DNA from: Cycas panzhihuaensis
Taxonomy: Eukaryota; Cycadophyta
Assembly (NCBI GenBank): GCA_023213395.1
Contig: CM041465.1
Span: 103,485,741 to 103,549,740, forward strand
Direction of reading: 5' to 3'
Length of the DNA: 64,000 nucleotides
Of this stretch, positions 26,158 through 38,810 are shown piece after piece. The position numbers were made by a program, and so were the translations under genes. The notes beneath the pieces are model-generated. The model was not told the DNA's origin, did no database searches, and saw only the letters and a list, made by a program, of their open reading frames with translations. Each line of letters starts with the position of its first letter. Positions within the stretch are counted from its first letter, which is position 1.

Positions 26158-26590
26158 AAAAAGATAGGAGAGTCCTAAGAAGAGACTACCAGGCTTGAGG
26201 AAACCTACCTGATGAAGAGGCGAGGAGGTGATAGTAAAAAAGCCCCTTTGGGACTCCCAAAGGTCGCTGAAAAGGGTCGAAGGAGGTCCAGGAAGGGGGA
26301 AGCACCTCCCCTGAGAGCCTTAAAGGCTTGAACAGGAATCAAAAATGGATCCAGAATGTTGAAACAAATTAAAGGAGTATAAACATGGATATGTTTCAGA
26401 GCAGCACAAAAAATAAGGTAGAAAGGGCCTGCAAGAGAATGAAAGGATCATCATAAATACGCCAAAAGAGCTTAAAATGAAGGCTATGGGAATAAAACAA
26501 GGGATGGACATTGAAGACAAAGGTAATAAGGCCAAGGAGATGGTTTTGAAGGCTATCACGATAAGGGAAAAGGACGAAGTGCCCCTCGAG
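26158..26590. other. Gypsy G region between second RNase H and antisense promoter
   Basis: Minus-strand frames here are open by chance only; nothing recognised. It may hold the N-terminal part of the second-RNase-H ORF. Confidence 0.35.
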
Positions 26591-26599
26591 ACCCCCGCG

Positions 26600-26607
26600 T
26601 ATATAAA
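26600..26607 (+). promoter_or_regulatory. TATA box for the antisense gene of gypsy G
   Basis: TATATAAA in a locally GC-rich setting (CCCGCG before, GGGGGAGG after), on the plus strand, about 600 bp upstream of the antisense coding region. A start about 30 bp downstream would fall near 26635. The match to a plant TATA box is exact; its use is inferred from position. Confidence 0.5.
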
Positions 26608-27212
26608 GGGGGAGGGTGAAAATGGAATTCATTTTCATTGACCCCACGATCGATCTGGAGCCCTCCCCTCTATGTAGTAAAGCCCTACCAAAATTCGGTA
26701 GCACTTTGTAGGATATCTGACTATTGGATCGAGGCGCAGAGATAGCCTATGGGACTAGGACAATGAGATGGCGGTCACCAAACCCGATCTTGTGAGTGGA
26801 TTGTTTGCTACCCTTTCCATTTCATCATTTTAGTTTGATGACTTTTCATATATTTCTAACTTAGTTTTGGGCCCTTAAGGGTAAATTGGGACCTTCTCGA
26901 GCCTGAATGAGGGCCAGAGAGGGGGAGGACTAGGGTAATAGGTAGGCCCAGTCCCAGTGGATCAGGCCTTAGCCCACTCAGGAAAAGTTTTCGGTTTTTA
27001 GGGCATTCCCCCCCCCCCCCCCCTTTTAGTGGGGTAGCAATGGCCCCGCGGCAAAGATCATGGTGCGGTGAAATTTGTAGCAAGGCTACTAAGAAAATGA
27101 CAATTTCTTAATAGGGCCCATGTCAAAGTCTGTAATATCATAGACTTTGACGTGAAGCAGAGACTAGATAGTGGGAAAAAGAAGAAATGAGACACAATGG
27201 ATACTTAGCTCA

Positions 27213-29300
27213 CTCTCATGGAGCACAAGGCATCCAAGGGGAAGCAGGACATGTGGTAGGATGTATTTTCGATTGACTTTTGGATTGTTTACAGGCAGTT
27301 ATCACAGTGGACAATTGTGAGAACGTTGAGATGGCCATACTAAGCTTCATTGAGATGATGTTGAGGTGAGATAGGATGACTCTAAAATACTGCAGGCTCT
27401 TGAAGATCATCAAGATGCCCCAATATGCATCCAACCAGTGCCTCCTAGTTGACATAGTCTCCCATTGGGATAGACAGAGGCATGTATTTCATCTTCCCCA
27501 GGTGGAGGACATCACTATCACACCAAGAGATATCAGGAGGATTTTGGGTGTATAGGCGGGAGGAGCACTGGCATCACTAGGTACTTTACCCAGCACATAT
27601 GTTGCCCACATAAAGGCAGCCACATATTTCACTAGACAGGGTAGCTAGGATTGATGAGGTGTGTCAGTATATACGATGGTTTTATCTAGAGTTCCTCGAG
27701 TGACAAAACTTATCACGTTGGCCATTTTATTCCAAATTTCCTAGAAATAGAATTACAGAGACATATCGGGTGAATGGATGGCTAAGGTCCAGAGATACGA
27801 GGTAGGGGAGAGACTAGATTGGGCTACCTTAATAGCATCCAACCTAGTGGCATAGTTAGATCAAATCTAGATCGCAGGGAGAGGATGATTCTCTTACTGC
27901 ACCTTATTACAATGATGGTTCTTTGACCACTTCAGAATAGTGGCACCGTCAGGAGGACCATATCCCATCTCAGCGTGGGCACTTATGGTCCACAGATGGC
28001 AGACTCGGTTTAGAGGGACAGAGGACTAGGCTCATGTATGGAGGTCGATAGAGGTGACATCACTCAATCTACTTACCCTAGCAGACTACATGGTGGACCC
28101 ATATAAAGCGGTACACTGGAGAGTGACGTCATAGCAAGGGAGTTAGGAGATGAGCCTAGTGAAGGCAAAAGTGATGATGGAGGTGATAGGCCAGGCCCAT
28201 CAGGAGCTGTAAGAGGTGAGACAGGCCCATCGACACTTACGAGGAGAGTTAAACCACCACATATACTAACAGGAAGAGGGAGAGCTACAGGTAGAACTCT
28301 AGCAGTTGTCATGGCTATGGTGACAATAATAGAGGTGCCGATAGCTACAACAGAGGGAGGAGTGGAGGCAAGAGGCACTCCAATAGCATAGGAGGTAGGA
28401 GAGATAGTTCTAGAGGCTAAGAAGGTAGAAGCAACAACTGAGGGAGCTCCTACAGAGGAGGTGATCATCAAAGCTAAGGAGCCAGCCATCCTAGGAGGTG
28501 AGACACTACCCTAACTCAACATCTTTTCGATCATTAGCTACTTAGATAGTTTATTTTGATTTGATTTAGATGCTTTTATATATATATTTATTAGACTGAC
28601 ACATGGTATGCATGGTTTGGTAGGCATAGCGGAGGTGACGAGGCTACTAGAGGCAATAGTCTATGAGTTGTTTCCCCATGTCTACATGGAGGGGCAGCCT
28701 CCCACCCTAGCCAGCGAGGAGTCTCAACCTGTAGGGACATACATAGCAGCATTCACCCAATTGATCAGAGCTAAGGACATATGGGTAGTAGAGTCCCAAG
28801 GGCACCAGGTAAGGACGAGATAGGTACAAGGCATCTTAGATAGACTTTGGGCAGAGAGAGACCAGATAACTATGGAGAGGGATGCCCTATGAGGCCAGGT
28901 CTAGGTAATAGAGGCCCAAGGAGAAGGAGCAGTAGGCAGAGATATGGGGAGTTGGATTAGGATTGTCGTATTCGAGGAGAGTCTCTAAGGAGCAGAGGGG
29001 AAGAGGGATTGTATCCAAGTGAGATACGATTAGCTAGTAGAGCAGATCGTCGCAGAGTAAATCTCACACCTATACGATGACTGCAACCTAAGGAGGCCTC
29101 AAGACAAGGAGAGCGAGGTGGGGAGATTACAACGACATTGCAGGAGCCTAGGAGGCATGTGGTCTCCTAGCGAGGGATCTCACAGGTTAGGAGATGATAC
29201 CCCCTGAGGATAGGGCGTCAACGAGGATTTTGATATATTGTTGGTTTTGGATAAGAAAGCATTAGACCTCCAAGGAGTCTCACCATATGTGGACACATGA
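27213..29300 (+). pseudogene. Antisense gene of gypsy G: plant-mobile-domain-like protein
   Basis: Opposite in strand to gypsy G's own genes. One forward frame, broken by about a dozen stops (mostly TAG or TAA where Gln is likely), reads V-S-H-W near 27460, then H-V-F-H-L-P, D-I-T-I-T-P-R-D-I and L-G-V at 27480-27550. That is the core of the plant mobile domain (PMD), a family found in host proteins and transposons. Downstream are a Trp/Phe-rich region (27770-28060) and, after a probable intron at 28498-28594, a charged Glu/Arg/Gln-rich stretch (28820-29130) that looks like a coiled coil. A frame change occurs near 28310. Extra ORFs, some antisense, lying beyond pol are known in Tat-lineage elements. 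Function is unknown. Confidence 0.6.
28498..28594 (+). other. Probable intron in the antisense gene
   Basis: Starts AG|GTGAGA and ends with an AT-rich tract and TTATTAG| . This 97-bp block is strongly AT-rich between GC-richer coding-like flanks, as plant introns are. Frames on both sides are readable; an acceptor at 28623 is an alternative. Confidence 0.45.
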
Positions 29301-30050
29301 TTGTATTCCTCCTTATAAGGATTTCAGCTTCTTGAGGCATGATGCCTAGATGATGTACTATATGACTTTCTATTATATGATTTATGTATGTAGACGAGGG
29401 CCAATTGGTACCCCATTTGATCCATGATGATGGTATTATGATGATTTTGTGATGCTGTTGCTTTGCCGTACTATTTGTTTGGTTTATGTAATGCATAGAG
29501 AGATAGATGCATGTAGATATGGGTGCATAAGTGTACAAGGGATTATGCATTATGGTAGTTTTAGTTGATTATTATATATGGCATTTGTTATTAGATCATA
29601 TGTGGATGACACTTGTATTTCCTTTCATGCAACACCACACTTGTAGCGAGCACACATAATCACCATGTGTATTAGTGATAGGTACATATGAGGCTAGGAG
29701 AAAGGAGCAATGCATGTCCACTGAGAGAACATAATGGCTATGTAAAGGAAACATAATAAAGAGGAGTATAAATACTTAAGCAAGAGGCTTTAGTTAGGAT
29801 ATGATTCCAAACTCGGGAGTGAAGGAAGTTTACACACCTAACTAGGAAAGGAGAGGTTTCCTTCAGGAAGGAAATAAAGGATGATATATAAACAATGGAA
29901 CCATGAAGATAAGAGGCCACCCTAATCTGGCATTCCACCTGTGGTTGGGAGGGAATGACGACACACTTAAAGTGGTAGTTTAGGCTCATTTCAAAGTGAG
30001 AGAAAAAAGGGGTGTGCCTAAACTACCCAAGAGTAGGGAAGGTCACACAT
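29301..30050. other. Gypsy G region between pol end and antisense gene end
   Basis: No recognised domain on either strand. The two transcription units converge here. Confidence 0.4.
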
Positions 30051-33000
30051 AGAATTTCTTTAAGAATTTACTATTGACAGCTTTCTCAAACTCGAGACCC
30101 TCTAGAGTTGCGATCCTATAGGCACCATTATTGAGGTTTTTAAGAATGATGAAAAGATCAACACATTTAGACCTAAATTTAGATAAGCGATCGTGGAGAT
30201 ATTATAGCTTGAGGACGTGGTTCTCGGGATACAAAAGGTGAGGGTGAAGACATTTATCATACATTCTTCATGCCTTAGCTTGGGAGGCGAGATTCACTTG
30301 ATATACGATCAAATGTATCTTGTCTAAGGCTTCGAGATTGAGGAGGCATGAGGGTAATAAGGGGAAGAAGTCTTGGGGGATATCCCAAACCTCCCATAAA
30401 GCTTATCCATTTCTTTATTATAAAATGGAGTACTATTATCTGTGATCAGGACATCAGGGACCCTAAATCGACAAATAATATGTTGGTAGATGAAGGTAGT
30501 TATAGTCTTACCAATAATACAAGACAAGGGCATCACTTCAACCCATTTAGTGAAGTATTACATCGTAGTCAAGATAAACTTGTATTGAGATGAGGAAGGA
30601 GGAGTTATGGCCCCGATGAGGTCTAATCCCCATTAGGAAAATAGTCACAGAGAGATAATAGGGTATAGGGCCTCAAAAGGCAAATGGATGACATTGGCAT
30701 GTTCTTGACACCTACGACATCGCAAGGCATAAGTATGGGCATCCTTAAAAAGGAACGACCAATAATAACCCATGCGAAAGATCCTCTAAGCCATGGATTG
30801 GCCCCCACAAATGCCATTGTGGCATTCACGAAGTATCTAGTTCACCTCGTCAGGGTTGACGCAGCGAAGAAGGACCCCATCGAAGGATCTTTTGTATAAC
30901 ACCCTCTCTATAAGGAAGTACTGCTTAGCAGTGACCCTAATGCATGACCTCACCTTATCACTAGCATCAAGACGATATTGATGTTCAGTAAGGTATCATA
31001 AAATATCCCCATACCATTCACTATCAACCAATGGATCAAGGGATAAGTCTTGAACAAAAAGGATAGGCTCATCTGGCAAGGAATCATCAACAGGAGTGTT
31101 TGAAGAGTTAGGAATCAGGACGTTAGCTAGTTGCTCGGTGATCACCATCCCCTTAACAATTTATAGATTGTATTCTTGAAGGAGGATGGCCCACTTGCCA
31201 GTCCCACCAGTCAAGTTAGATTAGGTTATGAGGTATCTCAAGGGATCAGATTAGACGATCACTTGAGTGGTGTTACCAAGCAAGTAATCCCTAAATTTCT
31301 TAGTTACGTAAACTAAGGTGATGCATTCCTTCTCGGTAAGGGAATAATTAAGCTCAGTAGTAACTAAGGTATAATTGATAAAATTGATAGCCCTCTTAGT
31401 TCCTGAATTATCCTCTTGGGTAAGCATAGCCCCTAAGGATTCATCAGTAACCGAGGTGTAAAGGATAAAAGGTCAATCGAAGAGAGGAGGCACTAAGATT
31501 AGGCTAGAAGCCAAGGCTCTTTTAAGCTCTTGGAAAGCTTCCTAAGCCTTTGTAGACCAAATGAATAGATCCCTCTTCTTCAATAAGTTAGTGAGGAGTT
31601 TGGAGTTTATAGCAAAGTTTGCCAAGAAACACCTAAGGAAACCCAACCTACCCAAGAACAACTTGATTTATCATTAAGTCTCGAGAGGTGGTATGTCAAG
31701 GATGGCCTTGACTTTAATGGGATCAATCTAGATTCCATGTTTTGAAACAAGGAAACCTAGGAGTTTGTTAGTTGTTGTGGCAAACATGCATTTAAGAGGA
31801 TTTAAACTAGCATAGTATTTACAACACCTAGTAAAGATGGCATGCAAATTATTGGGATGCTAGACCCTTTTACATGAAAGGCCCATCATGCCATCAATGA
31901 AGACCTCAAAGGTTTTATTTATAAGGTCAAGGAAGATGAATTGCATCACCCTTTAGTAAGTGGTGCCTGCATTTTTTATCCCAAAGAGCATCACTTTATA
32001 AGTGAAGGTACCCCAAGGAGTAGTGAAGGCCATTTTCTGACGGTCTTTAGGAGAAATCTAGATCTGGTTATACCTAGAGAAGTCGTCCATCAAGGACATG
32101 ACTTTGAATCCAGCTATTTGATGGATGATTTGATCAATGAAAGATAGAGGGAAATTATCTTTAGGACATGCATTGTTGATATCATGAAAATTAATGTATA
32201 TCTGAATCGTCCTATTCTTTTTAGTAATGGGAATGATATTTGAGACCCACTTAGGGTAATCGATGGAGGTGATCAACCCTGCGTCCAAGAGTTTTTCAAC
32301 TTCCATCTTCATACTGGCAGATAGTTTAGGATGGAGGGGGCACTACTTTTACCACACAGGGTGAGCACTCAGAATAATAGTAAAGTTATGGGTGACAATG
32401 GAAGGGCCCATTCCCTTCATATCAGTATAATCCCATGTGAAAACATCACAGAACTCTTGGGAAAGAAGGGTGTATTCCTTCGTTTCTTCAGGGAAACACT
32501 CTGCTCCCACCTTGATGACCTTACCAGGAGCAAGGACGATGTCCTTGGTCACCCCCATGCACATGGCATTCCCTTCCTCAAAATGAAGGGAGGCTTAATC
32601 AATAGGAAGGGGCAAAGAAGAATTAGGTAGACTTGAGTCAGCTAAGGGTGACCCAAGGGCCTAAATCTTCTAGTAACTAAGTCTATAGTGACCAGGAGGG
32701 AAGTTGGGTATGGAGCCCACTAAATGCACTAATAATTCCTCCTCATTCTCAAAACAACCTACCCCATGGATAGTTATGTTTGGAGAAGACAAGGAATGAG
32801 GAGTAAGAGGAATGATGGGACCATGACGATTGACCCACCACTCAATATAGTTGAGGGACTCTTCAGAAGAGTTGGTGGGCAATCTCATGTGACTAGCAAT
32901 AGGAGGTTCCCTCATCTCACCACTCAAGGAGGGTGATGAGGTGGAGGATAAAGTAAGATAGGAAGTCGCATAAGAAACAGGAGTAATGACATGTGACTTA

Positions 33001-34480
33001 GCAAGAGGACTAGCCTCCTTAATGGACGAATCATCAGGTTGGGACCTGAAATGAAGCAAACGCCCCCTACTTATATCTAGGAGGGATATGGGATGAGGGA
33101 GGTCCTCATCCTTACCGTTTGACTCATCATCACTCAACATGGTGAGGTACCCATAGCTTCCTATACTAATAGGGAAAACAAATGAGATTAGAGGAAGAAG
33201 GGGAAGGGCCCTCTTCTGAATGAGATGAACTAGGAATGTCAATAGAGCAAGCGTAAGCATAAGCAGATGGGCCCTTATTACCCTTCGTTGGGTCATGAAC
33301 CACTTGATGAGATTGGCATGATTGCTAGGTGGGAGGAGGCTCCCAGGAAATAACCTTCATTTGTCCTTCATGGATGAATTTAAGTTGTCCCCAACGAGAG
33401 GAACACATGGCTCAAATCTGATCGAGCCATGGACATCCCAACAAAAGATTATAGTCCATGCATACATCGAGGACCATAATGTCGGTGAGGATGGTTTTAT
33501 CCTCAAGGGTAAGAGGAATGGAAATAAACCCTAAAAGCATTTTCTCGTTACTATTGTAGCCTTGACAATGCCATGGGACCAGCTCGAGAGCCATTATGCC
33601 TAGCTAATACATAATTCACAAAGACATAGCATTCACAGAATAATCATTGTCTATGATAGTTCTTCGAAGAGTAAACTCAGGAGTGTCTATGGATATAATG
33701 AAAGGGCAGTGCCATTTGTTAACAAGATAAGCTCCCAATAACCAAAAACTGCCACCAAGATCTAAACTATTTTGTAACTAGTTATAGGAATCGAAACTAT
33801 AATTTAAACTAGAGATAATATAATAAAATGAATTAGAAAGCTAAAGCATCACATATACACCCAATATAACGTGGTAAAACCCTAGAAGTATGCTAGGGAA
33901 ACATCCACATAAGAAAGGTATCGATCTTTATTATTAAAGAGAAAAATGTATATAATCTATAGCAGAATGCTCACAACAATAACAACCAGCCACCGAACTC
34001 TTTGCAGTACATCCAATACATCAAACACCATCAACATAATGAAAAAAACACTCGAAATTGACCTATATGAGAAAGTCATACAAGGCACAAATCTCAACCA
34101 TAGAATCTAGGGTATTTTAAGCGAACGACCCTGATTCTCTTTACAATTTAGTATGCTTTTTAGTGCTAGATTTTTAGGTCAGGGGCTATCACCCATGAAC
34201 CACCTCTTTGCAGGGGGGCTTCAGCTCCCCCAGTACCCCCTGGCTAAGGGGGGCTCCCACCCCCCTTAAAATCTCTCGAGGAAGTTTGGGGGGGAAATTG
34301 CATTGCTAACCTATCAAAATTTTAGCCTCCAAAACATTGTTGTCACATTATCTAACATCATTGCGTTCCCTTTCACTAGTGAGGGGGAGATATTTAAGGT
34401 CAAACGAGATGACGGGTTCATGACTTAGGGCAACACCCAAAGCATGAATGGAAGTGTCAACCAACCCTAAAGTCTCTAAG
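30050..34480 (-). pseudogene. Gypsy G pol remnant (protease, RT, RNase H, integrase)
   Basis: On the minus strand: aspartic protease remnant on both sides of a solo LTR (34480-34358, then 33717-33412); RT from about 32310, with an L-M-D-D-F segment and the active-site motif reading F-I-D-G (31890-31901), so one catalytic Asp is Gly; first RNase H about 31490-31240 (ends ...L-T-E-K-E-C...F-R-D-Y-L); integrase zinc region with H...C-R-R-C at 30860-30700; core Asp in G-L-D-L-I-G near 30630 and T-D-N near 30440; catalytic Glu changed to Lys (30330-30332) followed by a stop. No chromodomain follows. Stops and frame shifts are frequent. The region 33296-32600 is low-complexity linker between protease and RT. 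Confidence 0.9.
33718..34357 (+). mobile_element. Solo LTR of the copia C family
   Basis: 640 bp, TGTTAACAAGATAAG...TTATCTAACA, matching 12344-13010 including the GC-rich hairpin block (34185-34295). Flanks CCATT (33713-33717) and TCATT (34358-34362) are a 5-bp target duplication with one transition. No internal sequence remains. It splits the protease of gypsy G, so it is younger than G. Shown with the LTR written as at 12344; true element orientation is the same as copia C (minus). Confidence 0.9.
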
Positions 34481-34899
34481 AGGAGAACGCGCTACTCTAG
34501 ACAACTCCTCAAGACGTCCATCATGGACATCCCTACAGCCACAGTAGTAAGCTTATATATGATGGTGAAGGGCTTTCCCCTCCCAGTGGGTTGGGGAAGC
34601 GCCCTTCGAAATCATAACGACTGGGACAAACGGGGATCATCTTAGTGAGAGGTGGAATCTTTGAAGGAGGGTTCTCTAAAGGAAGGTCAAGCTGAAAGGA
34701 AGAAGAAGTACCTATGGCCTCTTTGGCCACTTAAGATTGGGTCAAAGCATACAAAGGCATGGTCTTAAGCATCTGGAGAACTCTCTTTCCCTTATTTCAG
34801 GATCGAGAGAGAGAAGGGGTTTGACAATGAGAATCAAAAGAGGAGGAAGAGTTCCTTGCCCTTTTTCCCTTAGTTTGCACAGGACGAGGGTTAGGGGTC

Positions 34900-37062
34900 C
34901 CCTATTCTGATTCCCTTTTTGTTGGGTGTGCTGATCTTGTTCCCTATGATTGGGGAAGGGATCTTTATGAATGAGTTTATCTAGATTAGGCCTAAACCAC
35001 GTTTAGGAGAGGAGCCATGATGCAGGGCAGATTTGGGATGCTATGCCCTACATTATGAATCCTCATGGAAGCATTCACCATGAATAGAGTACCATTTCTT
35101 CTCTAAAGAAGAGTTCATCTTCCTTATTTGAGAAGCATAGGTATTTCCATTCTTGGAAGGCACTGCTTAGGAGGCTTGATGAACGGGTTTATGAGATGTT
35201 GGTGATGAAGGAGAAGCTTGGAGTTTGAGCTTCTTCATCATACATTCAAAAGAACATATGGCAGAAGTCAATAGATCCAAAGTCCTCTCCATCAAATGAG
35301 TCAAAGACTTGGGAGGTTGTTGAGTTTTGGTATCGTAAGATGGAGGGGGTGCCTTACATCATTGTAATGACTTGAGAGGTTTCTTGAGACCCACTTGGAT
35401 CTCAATAGCCTTGAAAGCCAAACATTTGGCTATAACAAAGTCATATGTTGTTGCCCACATCTTGAAGTCTTCAACATACACTTTCAGACAAAGAGTATTT
35501 ACGAAAAGATCCCTTTTCAACTCCTCAGACAGGGTAGCCTTTGTAGAGTGAAGGAGATCATGAAAACGCCTAACAAAGTCACGATTCATTTCCTCGTGAC
35601 CTTGTTTAAGGGATAATAGGGCCTTCATTCCACTCTCAAAGGGGTAATCAATGTCAAAGTAGTTGACAAACTCATCTACGAGATGTTGGAATGAGTGAAT
35701 TGAATGCGCAGGAAGGCAATAGAACCACTTGAGGGCATTGCCTTGCAAGGAATATGAGAAAAGCTTCATCAAAATATGATTGTAGGCCCAATAGTCGATA
35801 CGCACCATGGAAAAGCTTTTGACGTATTTCGTTGGGTCTTGGGAAGAGGTCCTATCGAACTTGGGTACCTTAGGAGGACAAGGCAATAAGTTAGTCCTTA
35901 ACGCCTCAATAGACAAGAGGGTTAACCTATAGTCCACAAAGGGACGGGCCCGTAGTTGAACTGTTAAGTCAATGAAGGATGAAGAAGGAAGAATGCAAGG
36001 GTGCACAAATCCTCCTTAAGAAGTTTAATTGAAAAGGGGATATGAACTTCCTCCCACTTGGTGGGAGGAGACTAATCTTGGATGTGAGGAGACTGGAAAA
36101 GAGGCAGATGGGTAGGAAGGACCCACACTGCCTTAAAGGTATACCCCTTGTTAAAAGGGGACTTGGGAGGAGATGCCTTGAGGAGGGACTTATCCTCCTT
36201 ACAAAGACATTGTATATGGAGAGATACAAGAAGAAGGAACGGATGGGTGTAGGACTGGATTTTGTCCATATGGGCCACTCATAGGTGGTGCGACACCATA
36301 TGGGTGAAAGGGGTCCACCCTATAGACAGGAAGAGGATTCCCTTTACCATGCCCCTATGGTTGGGAAGTGTATCCTAAGGGCATGTAAATAGATAAATCC
36401 TTAGGTTGAGCTTAGGGGCATGTGGGGATTTACCGCACGAGGCTAAAGGTAGAGGGACATGTAGGCCCCCTAGGTCTAATGGAAGGTAGATGAACCCCGG
36501 TTGGCTGAGGCGTGGTTTCCTAACTGGGAGGAGGTGTACTCAACCCAATTTAGAAGTTAGGCATATCTCAAGTAGCCCATAAAAGATGCAGGCCATAAGA
36601 AGAGAAAGAAGCAATGAGGGATGGCCCTGTTGCAGCTAGTAAAGCTGAGTGAGATGAGTATGAGGTTGTGGACATAGAGGAGAAGGGCACTACACTTTGT
36701 AAGATGCTTTCCAACCACTTGAGAGGTGGTTAGAGACTAGTAGCTTAAAAGCATTGATTAAGCACTTCCACCATATTCGCAAGGGGGGTTCCTACTTGTT
36801 CGTATGAGGTTAAAGGGTCCTCATATAAAGTAGACCCCACAAGGCAATCCTCATGGGCATGATCACCAAGATGGTGATACCTAATGGGGGAAGAAGCTTC
36901 CACATCATGTGTGGAAAGATGATGGACATGTGGGTGCTCTTAATTACCTGAATAGAAGATGGGGTCTTCACCCTTTTGGGTGGGACCTTGGAAAGAAGTC
37001 AAAGGTTGTTGGGTTTCAGAAACATAGGCGTAATACGCCCAATATAAAGGGAATCCCTCCAT
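34900..37062 (-). pseudogene. Gypsy G gag remnant
   Basis: Minus-strand ATG at 37062 opens a frame (M-E-G-F-P-L-Y-W) that can be followed with stops through a Pro/Ser-rich N-terminal part. The conserved retrotransposon Gag domain is open at 36006-35359: P-K-F-D-x-T-S-S-Q-D-P, then A-L-K-W-F and F-Q-H-L-V-D-E-F-V. A Cys/His-poor remnant follows near 35100 where a nucleic-acid-binding segment is expected. Gag would package the element's RNA. The start was chosen because it is the first ATG after a 230-bp leader from the primer site. Confidence 0.82.
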
Positions 37063-37293
37063 AGCTGATTCAAAATCAAACAACAGATGGGAGGAATAGG
37101 GTGAGTCCTCTAAGGAATGAAAGAGACCTCACAAATAATGAGAGAATTATCGCATACAAGTCCTTCCTAAGATTTGGAAGAAAGAGGGATAATAGAACGA
37201 AATATATTGGGGGTCACCTAACGAATCGAGAAGGACTACCAAAGGAGAAGTAGTGCCAACAAAAAGGAAACTAGGATAGATCCTTTACTAATG

Positions 37294-37313
37294 AGTCCCC
37301 AGTATGGTTGCCA
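37294..37313 (-). other. Primer binding site of gypsy G
   Basis: Minus-strand TGGCAACCATACTGGGGACT, directly inside the 5' LTR. It resembles the TGGCGAC...CTGGGGA sites typical of Tat/Ogre elements and differs from the Met-tRNA site used by the copia elements here. Confidence 0.75.
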
Positions 37314-37314
37314 A

Positions 37315-38746
37315 AGGAAACGCACCTCTAGGGGTCACCAAACACAAAAGGATCAAGCCTATACAATCGTTAATCAAGGGGCTAAAGGATCCTTGGAAGC
37401 GAGAGAAAAGATCACCCACAAAGGGCATCTATGCATCAAAACACAAGTTTGAGGACCTACAAATGGCACATAAACCTTCCCTTAGGATGAGCACCTTCCT
37501 GGGTTAGAGATGGACAAGGGGCTCCCCTAGTTTGCCAAGTAGCCTCAAAGGGATTCTTCTATATTGACAGGTTAAGGAAGGAGAGATAAGACAAAGGGAC
37601 ACTTTTCCCAGGAAGGAGGGAAAAGAAGAGGTGGACCCTAATGAAGAGGGGAGTACCTACGCATGAGAAAGAGGTAGAAAATGGTAAGGGTACAAAAAGG
37701 AGGTTCAGTAGACAAACCAACTCCTAAATGGGGTAAGACAAGGCGATGCCTTACCTAAGAAGACCTAGAGAGAGTGTGCCTCTAATGCTTCCACACACTA
37801 GGTGGGTGGCTAAATGTGTAAGATGTCATACGATATGTTGTCGTTTTGTTCTAAGTGAGTAATGTAGTGATATGAAGTGTTATTATCACTAAGTTATTGT
37901 AAATCAAAAAAAATAATAATAATAGCAATGCTCTCTTTTGATTCTCGCTTCCTCTCTCTATTTTTTCTTTTATGGATGATAATAAAAACAAAGGAACCAA
38001 GAGGAAGGGAAATCACATAAAAAGAGTGTGACAATTAATGCAAACTACCCTAGTAGTGTACGAGGAAGAGAAGTAATGATAGAGGAGCTTAAATCCCTTT
38101 ATATCCTTATCCCAGTCAATGCAAGAACATGTAAAAATGAATGAGAATGCAACAAAGGGGTGAGACCATTTCTCTATTCTTTAATAAAGATGCAAAGTGG
38201 TGCACTAACTCAAGCTACCCTTACTTGAATGCCCATGCAATAAGAGAAGGGAAAGGGTATAGAGTTAATGCCTACCAATGTAAGGGGTGATTTCCCTTCC
38301 TAATGAGTGCAACTTAAGCTATCCATAAATAAGAAAAAAATGTATGTGACCTTTCCTTTTCTTTTTTCCTTTCAGGAGAGGGGGAGAGAAGGATGAGAAA
38401 AAGGTGAGTTAGAAGTGGTATACCTGGAACCGTGACAGTTGGTGTAGCAAGCATCTCTCTCCTTTCTTTATGATCCTCTTTTGCTCACCTCGCACTCCTT
38501 ACTCTGGTTGGCATCGTAGGAAGAGTGTTGGCAGGGCTTCCTTACCTTCCCCAAAGAGATTATGCGAACGGAAGCGAAAAAAAGAGTTATAAAGGAAAAG
38601 GAAAGTTTAAAGTAAAGTAATGAAAGTAAAAGGAGTACCCATACTTTTCACAATAATCCTTGCTTGCTCTAAAAGCAAGACCTACACAACAAGTCAGTTT
38701 CCCCTTCCACGAGTGGTAGATGTACATATAAGAGCAAATGTGTATT

Positions 38747-38810
<64 letters not shown>

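Noticed and set aside
26320-26704. Env-like gene of gypsy G
   Set aside because: The minus-strand frames here are hydrophobic but overlap, are interrupted and match nothing I recognise; they lie under the promoter region of the antisense gene.
28073-28489. 138-codon minus-strand open frame
   Set aside because: It is the shadow of the plus-strand antisense gene; the plus frame has the recognisable domain and the minus frame is Ser/Pro/Val-rich without family resemblance.
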